Numbered from the stretch's first letter, positions 8,533-17,108 are shown. The stretch: 52,400 bases of DNA from Clostridia bacterium (GCA_017399225.1 JAFQEB010000141.1:1-52400); one strand, 5' to 3'. Notes: generated by a model not told the origin, from the letters alone. A program made the numbers and translations.

Positions 8533-8748
8533 TTAGAGCTGGCCGTCGTCGCCTTTGCGGAAATCGACCGCCAGTATGTCCGCGCGCAGCGCCGTCTGCG
8601 TTCGGGGAGATCGGGTCGTCACATACTCCACCTTCTCCCCGTCATACGCCAACACCCGCGCATTTACCTGCGCCAGCTTGCCCTCCTGCAGCAGCATCAG
8701 CCGGATCACCCGGTCATGCTCCACAGAGTATCGCAGCAGCCGTTCCAT
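8533..8748 (-). CDS. Small protein of unknown function (71 aa)
   Basis: Not recognised. The 71-residue product (MERLLRYSVEHDRVIRLMLL...) looks like a small soluble beta-rich domain (LAQVNARVLAYDGEKVEYVT) with a charged C-terminus, reminiscent of WYL/SH3-like folds but too short to assign. The gene is believable because AGGAGGAG, embedded in the last codons of the upstream membrane-protein gene, sits nine bases before the ATG, and the two genes are three bases apart, implying coupled translation. Its end coincides with the edge of the repeat island. Confidence 0.7.
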   Translation of the reverse strand: MERLLRYSVEHDRVIRLMLLQEGKLAQVNARVLAYDGEKVEYVTTRSPRTQTALRADILAVDFRKGDDGQL

Positions 8749-8751
8749 CCG

Positions 8752-11019
8752 TCAATTCTCCTCCTGCGGCGCGACCCGCCAGATTGTTGCCTCCCGGTTC
8801 TCAAAAACCCGCGTGTACTGCGCGTCCAGCGCCTCCCTGTCGATGGCATAGTCGCTCCGTTCATAGCTGGAGACCATGATGTAGTCCACCCCATACTTCT
8901 CCAGCACTTCCTTCTGGCCCGCCGGATCCGCATAGAAGCAGCGGATATCGAACTTGCGGTCATCCGTGTCCAGACCATGATAATACAGCCAGAGATCCGG
9001 GCCGCAGACGATCTTCCTGCCGGCAATGGAGGCCACCGGGTTCAGGTGATGTACGCCGGTGAGGAAGGTCGCGTCCTCCTCCGTGTTGTCGCGGACGTAC
9101 TCGCCCACCTCCACCGCCTGGGGGGAGAAGAGCTGGTAGTTGCTCAGGGCCTCCCGCCAGAGGGTCAGCCCCGCGGAGAGGAAGAAGGTCGCCGCTGCCA
9201 GCGCAGCGATCACCGGGCGGGCACGCAGGCCCTTCAGCTTGTGCCAGAGCATACGGCACCAGTCCGCCACGATCATCGCGCACAGAAGCCAGGCCAGGTA
9301 CAGCAGCTTGTTGTTGTCATAGATATTGGGCTGGAAGCGGATCATTTCGCCCGCGAGGATGATGGGCAGCGCCCCGGCAAAGATGCGCCGCCAGCGGGGA
9401 TTGCGCTCAAACAGCGCAAAGATCAGGATCAGGAAGGGCAGGCCGATGTTTTTGAGGTAGAACCAGCCGTAGCCGTCGATCATCCCCTGCACCGTACCGT
9501 CGCCGGAGTTAACCCAGTTGAACCACACCTCGATAAAGGAATTGCCGGCTCCCTGCATCCCCTCCTGGAACACCTGGTTGAAGGTGAACCCGAAGAGCTG
9601 GGGTACGGACAGCACGCAGGCGATCCCGCCGTAGAGCACATACCATCCAAGGGGCCGCCAGCGGCCCTTCAGCTGCGTCTCCGCCGGGGGATTCCCCATC
9701 CGGATCGCCACGAAGGCGCTCACCAGCGCAGCGGCCCCCGGCGCCGCCAGCATCCACAGCCGGGTCTTCTCCGGCCAGCGGATATGGGCCGCCAGCAGCA
9801 CCGCCGTCAGCAGCGCATACACCGCCGCGCTGCCCCAGACCACCAGCTGCTCCCACCGGGCTTTGGGTTCATTTCGTCCGGGCAGGTGCAGCACGTCGTA
9901 GATCACCAGGCCCAGCGAGCACAGCGCCAGCGCGGTGAAGGAGTGCGTATGGATCAGCGGCAGCGCACCACCCCACACGCCCAGCAGAACGACAGGTCTC
10001 CAGGTGCTCGCCCGTGAGGTTCCCTCCCCGAGGGAGCTGTCATCCGCAAGGCTGGCCGAGGGAGTGCGGAAGGTCGTAAACAGCAGATAGAAGCACGGGA
10101 TCACCATGCACCAGCCGCCCAGCAGCGTCCGCTGGGGCAGCATCAGATCAGCGATCACGTTCGACCAGCGCAGGTTATTGGGCGTGGGCTGGTTGGTGGG
10201 CGTCTTGTAGTATCCCTCCAGGATTGCCTCGATCCGCCGCCAGATGGTCAGCGTGCCGTCGGCCTCCACGCCGCCTGCCAGATCGAAATCATAGATAAAG
10301 CCCAAGCCGCCGTTGAGGAAGAACAACAGCGCCGCCAGCACGACGGTCTTTTTGCCCGCCGTCATTTCCCGGGCCAGGCACATCACGCCCATGTAGCACA
10401 GCGCCATCATCAGCGTGCCGGGGACAGTCATCGTCAGCTGGAGCGGCCAGCCGAACAGATACAGGCTGGTGCTCAGGCTGTCCATCAGGAAGGGGTAGCT
10501 CAGCTGCTGCCCGGGAAACAGCGCATACTCCGGCGGGAAGGCCGCGTTCTTCAGCGAGGTCACGAAGCTCATGTGCATCGCCAGGTCGCCGTAGGTGCTC
10601 TGCCCGCCCCACCAGCCGCCATCGCTGCCGATGCGCACATAGTGGGTGTACTGCAGGTAGCCCGACAGCAGCGTGAGCGGCAGCACCACCAGCAGCATCT
10701 GCCCCAGGAGGGTGCTTTCCTCCCGCGTCCAGCCCTGCACAGGCCGCTTGTCCCGCAGGAACCACGCCCCTGCCGTCAGCCCCGCCAGCGGGATGAGCGC
10801 CAGCAGATGCGCCGTCATGGTGAAATCCACCCCGAAGGCCAGCAGCGCCGGCAGCCACATCATCATAAGCAGGCCCAGGCTCATGCCCAGCCACAGCCGG
10901 GTCAGCGGCGAATGCCTGGGCAGCAGGCAGCGGATGATCCACCATCCGCACATCAGATATGCCAGCAGATACGCCGCGCCGCCCAGGCCCAGCAGGATCT
11001 GCATCACTTGTTCCAGCAT
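8752..11019 (-). CDS. Large polytopic membrane protein, GT-C glycosyltransferase-like
   Basis: 755 residues with roughly 12-14 hydrophobic segments, then a soluble C-terminal ~130 residues. An early extracytoplasmic loop GDLAMHMSFVTSLKNAAFPP (with an Asp as in GT-C catalytic loops) and LSYPFLMDSLSTSLYLF resemble lipid-phosphate-sugar-dependent glycosyltransferases; the C-terminal part (VGEYVRDNTEEDATFLTG, VDYIMVSSYERSDYA) resembles the soluble tail of YfhO/GT-C-like proteins. The start at 11019 has CTGGAGG seven bases upstream; longer versions would translate repeat DNA. Residues ~319-336 (TPSASLADDSSLGEGTS) are encoded by an inserted palindromic repeat. A role in decorating surface glycans or teichoic-type polymers is inference. 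Confidence 0.78.
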   Translation of the reverse strand: MLEQVMQILLGLGGAAYLLAYLMCGWWIIRCLLPRHSPLTRLWLGMSLGLLMMMWLPALLAFGVDFTMTAHLLALIPLAGLTAGAWFLRDKRPVQGWTREESTLLGQMLLVVLPLTLLSGYLQYTHYVRIGSDGGWWGGQSTYGDLAMHMSFVTSLKNAAFPPEYALFPGQQLSYPFLMDSLSTSLYLFGWPLQLTMTVPGTLMMALCYMGVMCLAREMTAGKKTVVLAALLFFLNGGLGFIYDFDLAGGVEADGTLTIWRRIEAILEGYYKTPTNQPTPNNLRWSNVIADLMLPQRTLLGGWCMVIPCFYLLFTTFRTPSASLADDSSLGEGTSRASTWRPVVLLGVWGGALPLIHTHSFTALALCSLGLVIYDVLHLPGRNEPKARWEQLVVWGSAAVYALLTAVLLAAHIRWPEKTRLWMLAAPGAAALVSAFVAIRMGNPPAETQLKGRWRPLGWYVLYGGIACVLSVPQLFGFTFNQVFQEGMQGAGNSFIEVWFNWVNSGDGTVQGMIDGYGWFYLKNIGLPFLILIFALFERNPRWRRIFAGALPIILAGEMIRFQPNIYDNNKLLYLAWLLCAMIVADWCRMLWHKLKGLRARPVIAALAAATFFLSAGLTLWREALSNYQLFSPQAVEVGEYVRDNTEEDATFLTGVHHLNPVASIAGRKIVCGPDLWLYYHGLDTDDRKFDIRCFYADPAGQKEVLEKYGVDYIMVSSYERSDYAIDREALDAQYTRVFENREATIWRVAPQEEN
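10010..10062. repeat. Palindromic CTCCCTC/GAGGGAG element inside a coding region
   Basis: The forward strand carries CCCTCCCCGAGGGAGCTGTC followed by a GCCGAGGGAGTGCGG tail, the same layout as the two intergenic copies at 3.4-3.65 kb. Read on the minus strand it stays in frame with the GT-C-like gene and encodes TPSASLADDSSLGEGTS. Confidence 0.7.
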
Positions 11020-11069
11020 CCATATGCCTCCAGTTGTGTGATTTGCGCCAGCACACCGCGCTTGCGTGA

Positions 11070-11439
11070 TTGTTGGGGAAACAAAACGGAACAAAACCCC
11101 ATCCCACCAGCCCCGCCCCACCAACTCCGCCGCCCGCAGGCGGCGAACCTCCGAGCTGGGCGGCTGCAGAATCAGCCCCAAAGGAGCGATGCGGCGAATT
11201 TGCGAAGGGTTGCTTCCGCTGAAAGCGGAAAATCAGAGCAACCCTGAGCAACCCGAGCCGCCCCGGGTGCAGCCGCAAAACGGACAACTCAAAGAGGACG
11301 GCGGGGGGACCGGGGGGAAAGCACCTTTTGCTTTCCCCCCGGCGGCTTTGGTACTTTCGACGCGCGAAAGTACCTCCCGCTGCAGATACAGACAGCCCTT
11401 AAGAAACCGAAATCAAACACCATTTTGTTTCCCCAACAA
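11070..11439. mobile_element. 370-bp MITE-like element with 17-bp terminal inverted repeats
   Basis: TTGTTGGGGAAACAAAA at 11070-11086 is matched by its exact reverse complement at 11423-11439. The interior has two perfect hairpins: GGGGGGAAAGCA/TGCTTTCCCCCC (around 11313-11342) and GGTACTTTCG/CGAAAGTACC (around 11349-11374). No transposase or convincing gene is inside. A non-autonomous element is the simplest reading, but no target duplication was confirmed. Confidence 0.5.
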
Positions 11440-11529
11440 CACGCGGGAAGAAGCGCGCGGCTCCTCCCCGCTGGTTGGTTTCTTTGTTGTTGAGCGGTCG
11501 GCCAACAGGTTTATCTACTGTTCCTTGTT

Positions 11530-11670
11530 GACTTTTCCTTTTGGAGTTGGTCGGACTGTTTGACCGATCGGAGATCGGTCAAAGACGTCATGGGGCGTTT
11601 GCCTCCGGCGGGCAGGGCTGCGCGCCCTGCACTGCGCCAGGGGCTTCACCCCTGGACCCTTTTTTTGCCC
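11530..11670. repeat. Hairpin-chain element abutting the M42 gene stop
   Basis: Contains GACCGATC/GATCGGTC, GCAGGGC/GCCCTGC and CCAGGGG/CCCCTGG hairpins, ending with TTTTTTTGCCCTTA, whose TTA is the minus-strand stop codon of the M42 gene. Order and end resemble the island at 8.37-8.53 kb. Together with the 370-bp element this accounts for most of 11020-11670; no gene is visible there. Confidence 0.7.
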
Positions 11671-12651
11671 TTAGCCGAAGTAGGCTTGCAGCAGCTTCAG
11701 ACCGGCGTCCATATCCCTCATATCAATAACCTCACACGCGCTGTGCACATACCTGCACGGCACGCTGATCGTACACACCGGAATCCCCCCGCGGCTCAGC
11801 TGCATCGCACTCGCATCCGTCCCGCCATAGGGCAGCACCTCACGCTGCGTCTTCACGCCCGCCTTCTCGCCCGCCTGCATCAGCGCCTCGCGCAGCTCCG
11901 GATTGGAGATGCTCCCCCGGTCCATCACCTTCACGCCAATGCCTTCGCCCAGCTTGATCTCCGGCTGCGTCGTCCCAGGAGTATCGCCCCAGCCCGTCAC
12001 GTCAATGGCAATGCCCAGATCCGGCGCCTTGGCAAAGCTCGCCACCTTCGCACCGCGGCAGCCGACCTCCTCCTGCACGGAGAACACGGCAATAATGGTA
12101 TCCTGCGTCTCGCCCAGGGTCTGCAGCAGCTTCACCAGCAGCGCGCAGGCGCAACGGTCGTCCATCGCGGGGGCAGCCACGCGGTTCTCGCCCAGGCGGA
12201 AGCACTCGCCCGCGTACACGCACACATCGCCCAGGGACACCATCTTCAACGCGTCTTCCTTGTCCTGCGCGCCGATATCCACGAACAGGTTCTTCAGCGC
12301 CGGCTGGCCGGACACAGGCTCCGCCACCACCACGCCGTTGACGCCGTTGGGGAACACCACGCGGCGGTTGTAGCTGTTGTTCATGCCGATGCCGCCCACA
12401 TTGGTCACGCGCAGGTAGCCTTCCTTCTCCACGCCGGTCACGATGTAGCCGATGTGATCCATATGGGCGGAGAGCATCACCTTGCGGGGATTTTCCGCCT
12501 TGCCGAGCTTGGTGGCGATCAGGTTGCCCAGCGCGTCCACCTCGATGGTATCCACATGATCCTTGATTTCCTCGCAGATGACCTCCGCCACGGGGCCCTC
12601 CAGGCCGCTGGGGCCGATGGGGGCGAGGACCTTTTTCAGCAGTTCAAACAT
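11671..12651 (-). CDS. M42-family metallo-aminopeptidase, copy 1
   Basis: 326-residue cytoplasmic M42 (TET/PepA-like) peptidase, expected to bind two metal ions and trim peptides inside a tetrahedral oligomer. Metal and catalytic motifs: SAHMDHIGY, APAMDDRCAC, VQEEVGCRGA (Glu-Glu pair), a later Asp in AIDVTGW, and the C-terminal His in SVPCRYVHS. The start has AAGGAGA nine bases upstream. It is the last of three paralogues in a row, separated from copy 2 by ~150 bp filled with TGAATA repeats, so it may be read through or separately transcribed. Actual substrate preference (Glu/Asp versus general) cannot be told from sequence. Confidence 0.93.
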   Translation of the reverse strand: MFELLKKVLAPIGPSGLEGPVAEVICEEIKDHVDTIEVDALGNLIATKLGKAENPRKVMLSAHMDHIGYIVTGVEKEGYLRVTNVGGIGMNNSYNRRVVFPNGVNGVVVAEPVSGQPALKNLFVDIGAQDKEDALKMVSLGDVCVYAGECFRLGENRVAAPAMDDRCACALLVKLLQTLGETQDTIIAVFSVQEEVGCRGAKVASFAKAPDLGIAIDVTGWGDTPGTTQPEIKLGEGIGVKVMDRGSISNPELREALMQAGEKAGVKTQREVLPYGGTDASAMQLSRGGIPVCTISVPCRYVHSACEVIDMRDMDAGLKLLQAYFG

Positions 12652-12679
12652 GTTGGTTGTCTCCTTCTATGTTTGTCGG

Positions 12680-12800
12680 TTGATTCTTTAATGAAAAATG
12701 AATAGTGAATAATGAATAGTGAATAGGAAATGCACGCCCTCCGCCAACCATACAATTATCCATTATTCATTAGCGAAGCGGCTTCATTATTCATTATTCA
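12680..12800. repeat. Opposed clusters of TGAATA/TATTCA units between M42 genes
   Basis: Left arm (~12691-12728) is a run of AATGAATAGTG/ATAATGAATAG units; right arm (~12757-12803) is its complement (CATTATTCATTA). Transcribed, they would form a long AU-rich stem between two co-oriented genes. Confidence 0.85.
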
Positions 12801-13811
12801 TTAAATCTCTTTCAGCAGGGCGCGGGTCAGCTCAAACTGGCTTTCCGCGTCAGACAGCTTGATGACGGTGGACGGGCTGTGGATGTAGCGGCAGGGAACG
12901 GACAAGACCAGCGTGGGGATGCCCTCCCGCGCCCGCTGGATGACGCCGCCGTCGTTGCCGCCGGAGACAGAGCCCTTCACCTGATGGGCGATGCCTTCCT
13001 TTTCGCCAATTTCAAGGGCCTTTTTGAACAGCTCCCGGTTGCCGATGGACGCATTGTCCATGAAGGATACTGCCACGCCATGACCGGTCTTGCAGACCTG
13101 CGCCACCTCCGGGATATCGCCCAGGTCATTGCAGGTGGTGCCCTCCAGCACGATGCCGACGTCCGGCTCCTGCGCGAAGGCCGCACCGCTCGCGCCGCGG
13201 CACCCGACCTCCTCCTCGCTGACGAAGGCCGCCACCAGATCACAGGGCAGCTCCTCCTGAAGCAGGCGCAGGATCGTCCAGCAGCCCACACGGTCGTCAA
13301 AGGCCTTGCCGCAGGCGTAGCCCTCGCCGTATTCCACATAGGGGGTGTCGAAGCTGATGTAGGTACCCTTGGGAGCCTTGCCCTCGGCTTCGGCCTTGCT
13401 CTTGGCGCCGATATCCACGCAGATATCCCGGTAGCCCATCACGCGCTGACGGTCTGCGGCGGACTGCAGGTGGATGGCCACCGCGCCGATCACGCCGGGG
13501 ATGTTGTCGTCGCCCACCAGCACGCGCTTGGAGATCAGCACGCGGGTGTCGATGCCGCCGGCCTGGGTCACCTTGAGGAAGCCGTCCTCCGTGTGACCGG
13601 TGACGATGAGGCCCACCTCATCCATATGGGCGGCGACCATCACCCGCTTGCGGGGCGCAGGGCCGACGCCTTCCTTGACCACGATCACATTGCCCATACG
13701 GTCGATCGTGGGGTTGAAGCCCTTCTCCTTCAGTTCCGCCAGCAGTGCCCGGCGGATCGGCTGCTCATGGCCGGAGGGGGCGTTGATTTCCGTCAATGTC
13801 TTCAGATCCAC
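12801..13811 (-). CDS. M42-family metallo-aminopeptidase, copy 2
   Basis: About 336 residues with the complete M42 set: AAHMDEVGLIVTG, CGKAFDDRVGCW, VSEEEVGCRGASG, VLEGTTCND and SVPCRYIHSP. The start is uncertain: a GTG at 13811 has GGGAGG seven bases upstream inside the tail of copy 3; an in-frame ATG at 13826 lacks a good ribosome site. Either choice overlaps the copy 3 gene, indicating translational coupling. Sequence divergence from copies 1 and 3 suggests an old triplication with different peptide specificities (inference). Confidence 0.93.
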   Translation of the reverse strand: MDLKTLTEINAPSGHEQPIRRALLAELKEKGFNPTIDRMGNVIVVKEGVGPAPRKRVMVAAHMDEVGLIVTGHTEDGFLKVTQAGGIDTRVLISKRVLVGDDNIPGVIGAVAIHLQSAADRQRVMGYRDICVDIGAKSKAEAEGKAPKGTYISFDTPYVEYGEGYACGKAFDDRVGCWTILRLLQEELPCDLVAAFVSEEEVGCRGASGAAFAQEPDVGIVLEGTTCNDLGDIPEVAQVCKTGHGVAVSFMDNASIGNRELFKKALEIGEKEGIAHQVKGSVSGGNDGGVIQRAREGIPTLVLSVPCRYIHSPSTVIKLSDAESQFELTRALLKEI

Positions 13812-14860
13812 AGGTCTTCCTCCCATCCCGCGTCCAGCTCGCTGACAAAGTGCGCCAGCAGACGCGCGCCCTCTTCCAGGGTGTCCAGAGAAATCGTCTC
13901 AACAGAGGTGTGCATATACTTCAGCGGCAGGGACAGGAGCACCGTGGGCACGCCTTCGCGGCTCGCGCCGATCTCGTCCGCATCGGTGCCGGTGGAACGG
14001 CCCGCCACGTTCTCGCTGATCTTCACACGCTGCGCCTTCGCGCAGTCGATCAGCCGCTGGTTCAGCTTGGGCTGCACAAAGGGGCCGTGGGTGACGACCA
14101 GGCTATCCAGCGGCGCCGCCACGTCGGGGCCGCAGCCGGGGGTGAGGGCAAAATCGACGTCCAGCACCACCGCGCAGTCCGGCTCCACCTGGAAGGCCGC
14201 CGTCATCGCGCCCCGGCCGCCCACCTCCTCCTGGGAGGAGCAGACGAAGTACACGTCCGCATCGCAGCTCATGCGCTGCAGCCGCTCCGCCGCCCGCAGC
14301 AGGATCGCCACGCAGGAGCGGTCGTCCAGGGACTTGGCGGCCACCTGGCCGTTCATCAGCTCCGTGAAGGGGGTGCCGAAGGTGATCAGATCGCCGATGC
14401 GCACCTGCTGACGCACCTTTTCGGCGCTCATGCCCAAATCGACATGGAGCTTGTCCATCTTGTAGTTGTTGGCCCTGTCCTCCGCGCTCATCAGGTGGGG
14501 CGGCAGCGCGCCGATGGTGCCGAAGAGCTTGCCATCCTTGCCATGCACCCACACCCGGGAGCCGGGCAGGATACGGGGATCAACGCCGCCCACGCTGGAG
14601 AAGCGCACGCTGCCGTCGTCCTCGATCTTCGTGACCATCAGGGCGATCTCATCGTGGTGCGCGCACAGCAGGACCTTCGGGGCATGTTCCTTATCCGGGC
14701 CCGTACACTTTTTGCAGGCGATGACATTGTACATCGCATCCACCTTGACCTCGTCCACCAGCGGGCGGAACTGCTCGGCAAAATACGCCGCGACCTCCGC
14801 CTCATGGCCGGACACGCCGAGGGCAGCAGTCGCCTCAGCCAGTATTTTCTTCACGTCCAT
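13802..14860 (-). CDS. M42-family metallo-aminopeptidase, copy 3 (first in operon)
   Basis: 352 residues. Metal motifs CAHHDEIALMVT (note HHD in place of HMD), AKSLDDRSCVAIL, SSQEEVGGRGAM, VLDVDFALTPG and LPLKYMHTSVE. The start at 14860 has AAGGAGG six bases upstream; the upstream promoter TTGCGT/TATAAT is ~55 bp away, making this the first gene of the M42 operon. It is slightly longer than its two paralogues, with extra residues in the flap between the first two metal motifs. Confidence 0.93.
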   Translation of the reverse strand: MDVKKILAEATAALGVSGHEAEVAAYFAEQFRPLVDEVKVDAMYNVIACKKCTGPDKEHAPKVLLCAHHDEIALMVTKIEDDGSVRFSSVGGVDPRILPGSRVWVHGKDGKLFGTIGALPPHLMSAEDRANNYKMDKLHVDLGMSAEKVRQQVRIGDLITFGTPFTELMNGQVAAKSLDDRSCVAILLRAAERLQRMSCDADVYFVCSSQEEVGGRGAMTAAFQVEPDCAVVLDVDFALTPGCGPDVAAPLDSLVVTHGPFVQPKLNQRLIDCAKAQRVKISENVAGRSTGTDADEIGASREGVPTVLLSLPLKYMHTSVETISLDTLEEGARLLAHFVSELDAGWEEDLWI

Positions 14861-14914
14861 GGGATTCCTCCTTATGCAGGCCTTCCGGCCCGTCCTCAAA
14901 AACGGATTTCATTT

Positions 14915-14943
14915 ATTATACCATGCAGGGGCGCATCACGCAA
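14915..14943 (-). promoter_or_regulatory. Predicted promoter of the M42 operon
   Basis: Minus-strand TTGCGT (14938-14943), 17 bp, perfect TATAAT (14915-14920), ~55 bp before the copy 3 start. The rest of 14861-15226 holds the oppositely directed promoter of the next gene and a CCCCGTGAAATCGGGG hairpin, no gene. Confidence 0.6.
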
Positions 14944-15111
14944 GTGCCTCGGGCCGCTGCCCGCACAGCTGCACCGCCGGACAGCCTCAATTTCAGGTGT
15001 ACCCCTCCCTCCCCGCCGGCACGATCTGCCGCGATGTGTAAAAACTGTCCGCAAACCGTCCCCCTGGTACATATTCCCCCGTGAAATCGGGGTAATTATG
15101 AAGGCTTTTGC

Positions 15112-15141
15112 TTGACAGACCGCCCCGTTTACGAGTACAAT
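15112..15141 (+). promoter_or_regulatory. Predicted promoter of the CARDB-like gene
   Basis: Perfect TTGACA (15112-15117), 18 bp, TACAAT (15136-15141), leaving a leader of about 80 bases. Confidence 0.6.
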
Positions 15142-15226
15142 AGGATTGAAGGTCTGTATCCATCACAGACCATGCGATCGATCCTGAGCCTGCTTAGGCA
15201 GGCGCGGAAGGAGGAAGGGCGGTTTA

Positions 15227-17068
15227 TTGACCACCCGAATAACAGCTATGAAGAAGCATATCCTGATTTGCCTGATGCTGGCGCTGCTGCTGATGGGCAT
15301 CTGCAGCACTGCCATGGCCGCCAATGTACCCGAGGTCTCCGTGGTGCTGAGCGAGAACCGCTTCACCGGCCCCAAGGAGGTCACGGTGACCATCCGCGTC
15401 GCCAACACCGCCGATACGGACATGCCCGGCCCCATGGCCCTTTACGATCCCAGCGGCGCGCGCATCGTTGATTTCGGCACCCCCACCCTGGCCGCCGGAG
15501 CCTCCAAGTCCTGGACGGGCACCTGGATGGTGACCGAGCAGCAGCTGGCCGAGGGCCGCCTGGCCTTCGTGATCGCCTACACCATGGCCGATGACAGCGG
15601 CGTGCTGATCACCAAGCAGCAGCCCTTCTACTGCTCCATCGTCAACGCGGGCGCGGAGGCGAAGATCGAGGTCAAGCGCACCATCACCCCCACCACCGCC
15701 CGGCAGAACCAGAAGGTCTATGTGATCTATGAGATCAGCAACGTCGGCGGCGTGGACGTGACGGACGTGACCATCAAGGAAAGCAGCGCCGTCTCCTCCG
15801 AGGTGGGCAAGATCCCGCTGATCAAGGCCGGCGAAAAGGCGACCTACACCTTCTCCGTCAAGATGGCCAAGAAGAGCCTGAGCTCCCACGCCACCGTCAC
15901 CGCCAAGGCGGGTGACCAGACCCTGACCCAGCAGGTGGACGACGCCACCATCAAGTACGGCAACGTGAAGCTGGAGGCGGCCCTCAAGGCTGACAAGAAG
16001 GGCGGCCCCGTCGGCGATACGATGAAGCTGACCCTGACCATCAAGAACACCGGCAAGGTGGATTATCAGAACGTCAACGTGACCGACGCCGTGCTGGGCA
16101 CCGTCTTCTCCGGATTGACGGTCAAGGCCGGCGAGACCCTGACGCAGGAGAAGGAGCTGACCATCGCCCAGAGCGGCGAGTACCAGTTCACCGTCACCGG
16201 CGCCGATTCCTCCGGCACGCAGATCGAGACCGCGACCGACCGCATCAGCGTCATCGCGGTGGATCCCGCCAAGGAGGTCGGCCTCTCCGTCGTCGCCGAG
16301 GCTGACAAGTCCACCATCTACATGCTGCCGGGCATCGTGAAGTTCACTGTGCACGTCACCAACACCAGCGCTGTGGACGCCAAGGACGTGTCCGTGGTTT
16401 CCTCCGGCGTGAAGCTGGCCGACTTCGACGTCATCGCCCCCGGCCAGACCCGCTCCTTCGTGCGCGACGTCCGCGTGGACATCGCAGGCCGTTTCCGCTT
16501 CGACGCGGTGACCGCCAACCAGCTGGGCGAGAGCGTGACCTACTTCGGCAACGAGGTGCCCATCGCCTACTCCGCCCCCACCGCCACGCCCTCCCAGGTG
16601 CCCCTGGCCACCCCCGCACGTCCCGTGCTGGAGAACGTGCCCCAGGACGACGGCCTGCCGGAGTATGTGGACACCATCCAGCAGGCGCTGAACATCGGCT
16701 TCTGGGTGCTGTTGGGTCTGAGCGGCCTCTGCCTGGCGCTGGTGGTCGTCGGCATCGCCGGCCGCAGCTCCCGCGCTGCCCAGTCCAGCAAGGCTGAAGA
16801 TCATCTGGAGCGCGACGGCTACAGCGACTACACCCAGGCCATGCCCGCCAAGAAGCGCCGCGTGCTGCCCGAGGAGGAGCGTGCCGACGAGGATGACGGC
16901 GACAGCAGCCACAAATACCTGGCCGACGAGCCCACGGACGTTCCCGCCCCTGTGGTGAGCGAAGAGACCGCCGGAGACATGCAGGACGCCATGAACGAGC
17001 TCTACCCCGACGCCGCCAAGGAGGAGACCGCGACCTACCGTCGCCGCCGCACCGACGCGGACGAATAA
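15227..17068 (+). CDS. Secreted, C-terminally anchored CARDB/DUF11-like multidomain protein
   Basis: 613 residues. A signal peptide (KKHILICLMLALLLMGICST, cleavage after AMA) is followed by four to five immunoglobulin-like beta modules of ~100 residues, each with a pattern such as LTIKNTGKVDYQNVNVTDA, as in CARDB/NEW3/DUF11 domains; then a Pro/Thr linker (TATPSQVPLATPARP), one membrane helix (NIGFWVLLGLSGLCLALVVV) and an acidic/basic cytoplasmic tail ending RRRRTDADE. The ATG at 15248 has no ribosome site; a TTG at 15227 follows GGAGGAAGGG and is the likely start. Two terminator hairpins follow. Function unknown; surface scaffold or envelope-stress sensor are possibilities. Confidence 0.82.
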   Translation: MTTRITAMKKHILICLMLALLLMGICSTAMAANVPEVSVVLSENRFTGPKEVTVTIRVANTADTDMPGPMALYDPSGARIVDFGTPTLAAGASKSWTGTWMVTEQQLAEGRLAFVIAYTMADDSGVLITKQQPFYCSIVNAGAEAKIEVKRTITPTTARQNQKVYVIYEISNVGGVDVTDVTIKESSAVSSEVGKIPLIKAGEKATYTFSVKMAKKSLSSHATVTAKAGDQTLTQQVDDATIKYGNVKLEAALKADKKGGPVGDTMKLTLTIKNTGKVDYQNVNVTDAVLGTVFSGLTVKAGETLTQEKELTIAQSGEYQFTVTGADSSGTQIETATDRISVIAVDPAKEVGLSVVAEADKSTIYMLPGIVKFTVHVTNTSAVDAKDVSVVSSGVKLADFDVIAPGQTRSFVRDVRVDIAGRFRFDAVTANQLGESVTYFGNEVPIAYSAPTATPSQVPLATPARPVLENVPQDDGLPEYVDTIQQALNIGFWVLLGLSGLCLALVVVGIAGRSSRAAQSSKAEDHLERDGYSDYTQAMPAKKRRVLPEEERADEDDGDSSHKYLADEPTDVPAPVVSEETAGDMQDAMNELYPDAAKEETATYRRRRTDADE

Positions 17069-17079
17069 GCCATACGCAG

Positions 17080-17108
17080 AGGACTCAGCCCTGTTTGGGC
17101 TGAGTCCT
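17080..17108 (+). terminator. Hairpin after the CARDB-like gene, copy 1
   Basis: Perfect 12-bp stem AGGACTCAGCCC / GGGCTGAGTCCT with loop TGTTT, but followed by CAAACTG rather than a T run. The same stem recurs at 17321-17349. Confidence 0.6.

Noticed and set aside
8101..10017. 638-codon plus-strand frame starting in the repeats
   Set aside because: Begins in duplicated repeat DNA and lies antisense to the GT-C gene; no domain seen.
11041..11670. Short proteins in the gap between the GT-C and M42 genes
   Set aside because: Open frames there are Pro/Arg-rich, cross hairpin repeats, and lack ribosome sites.
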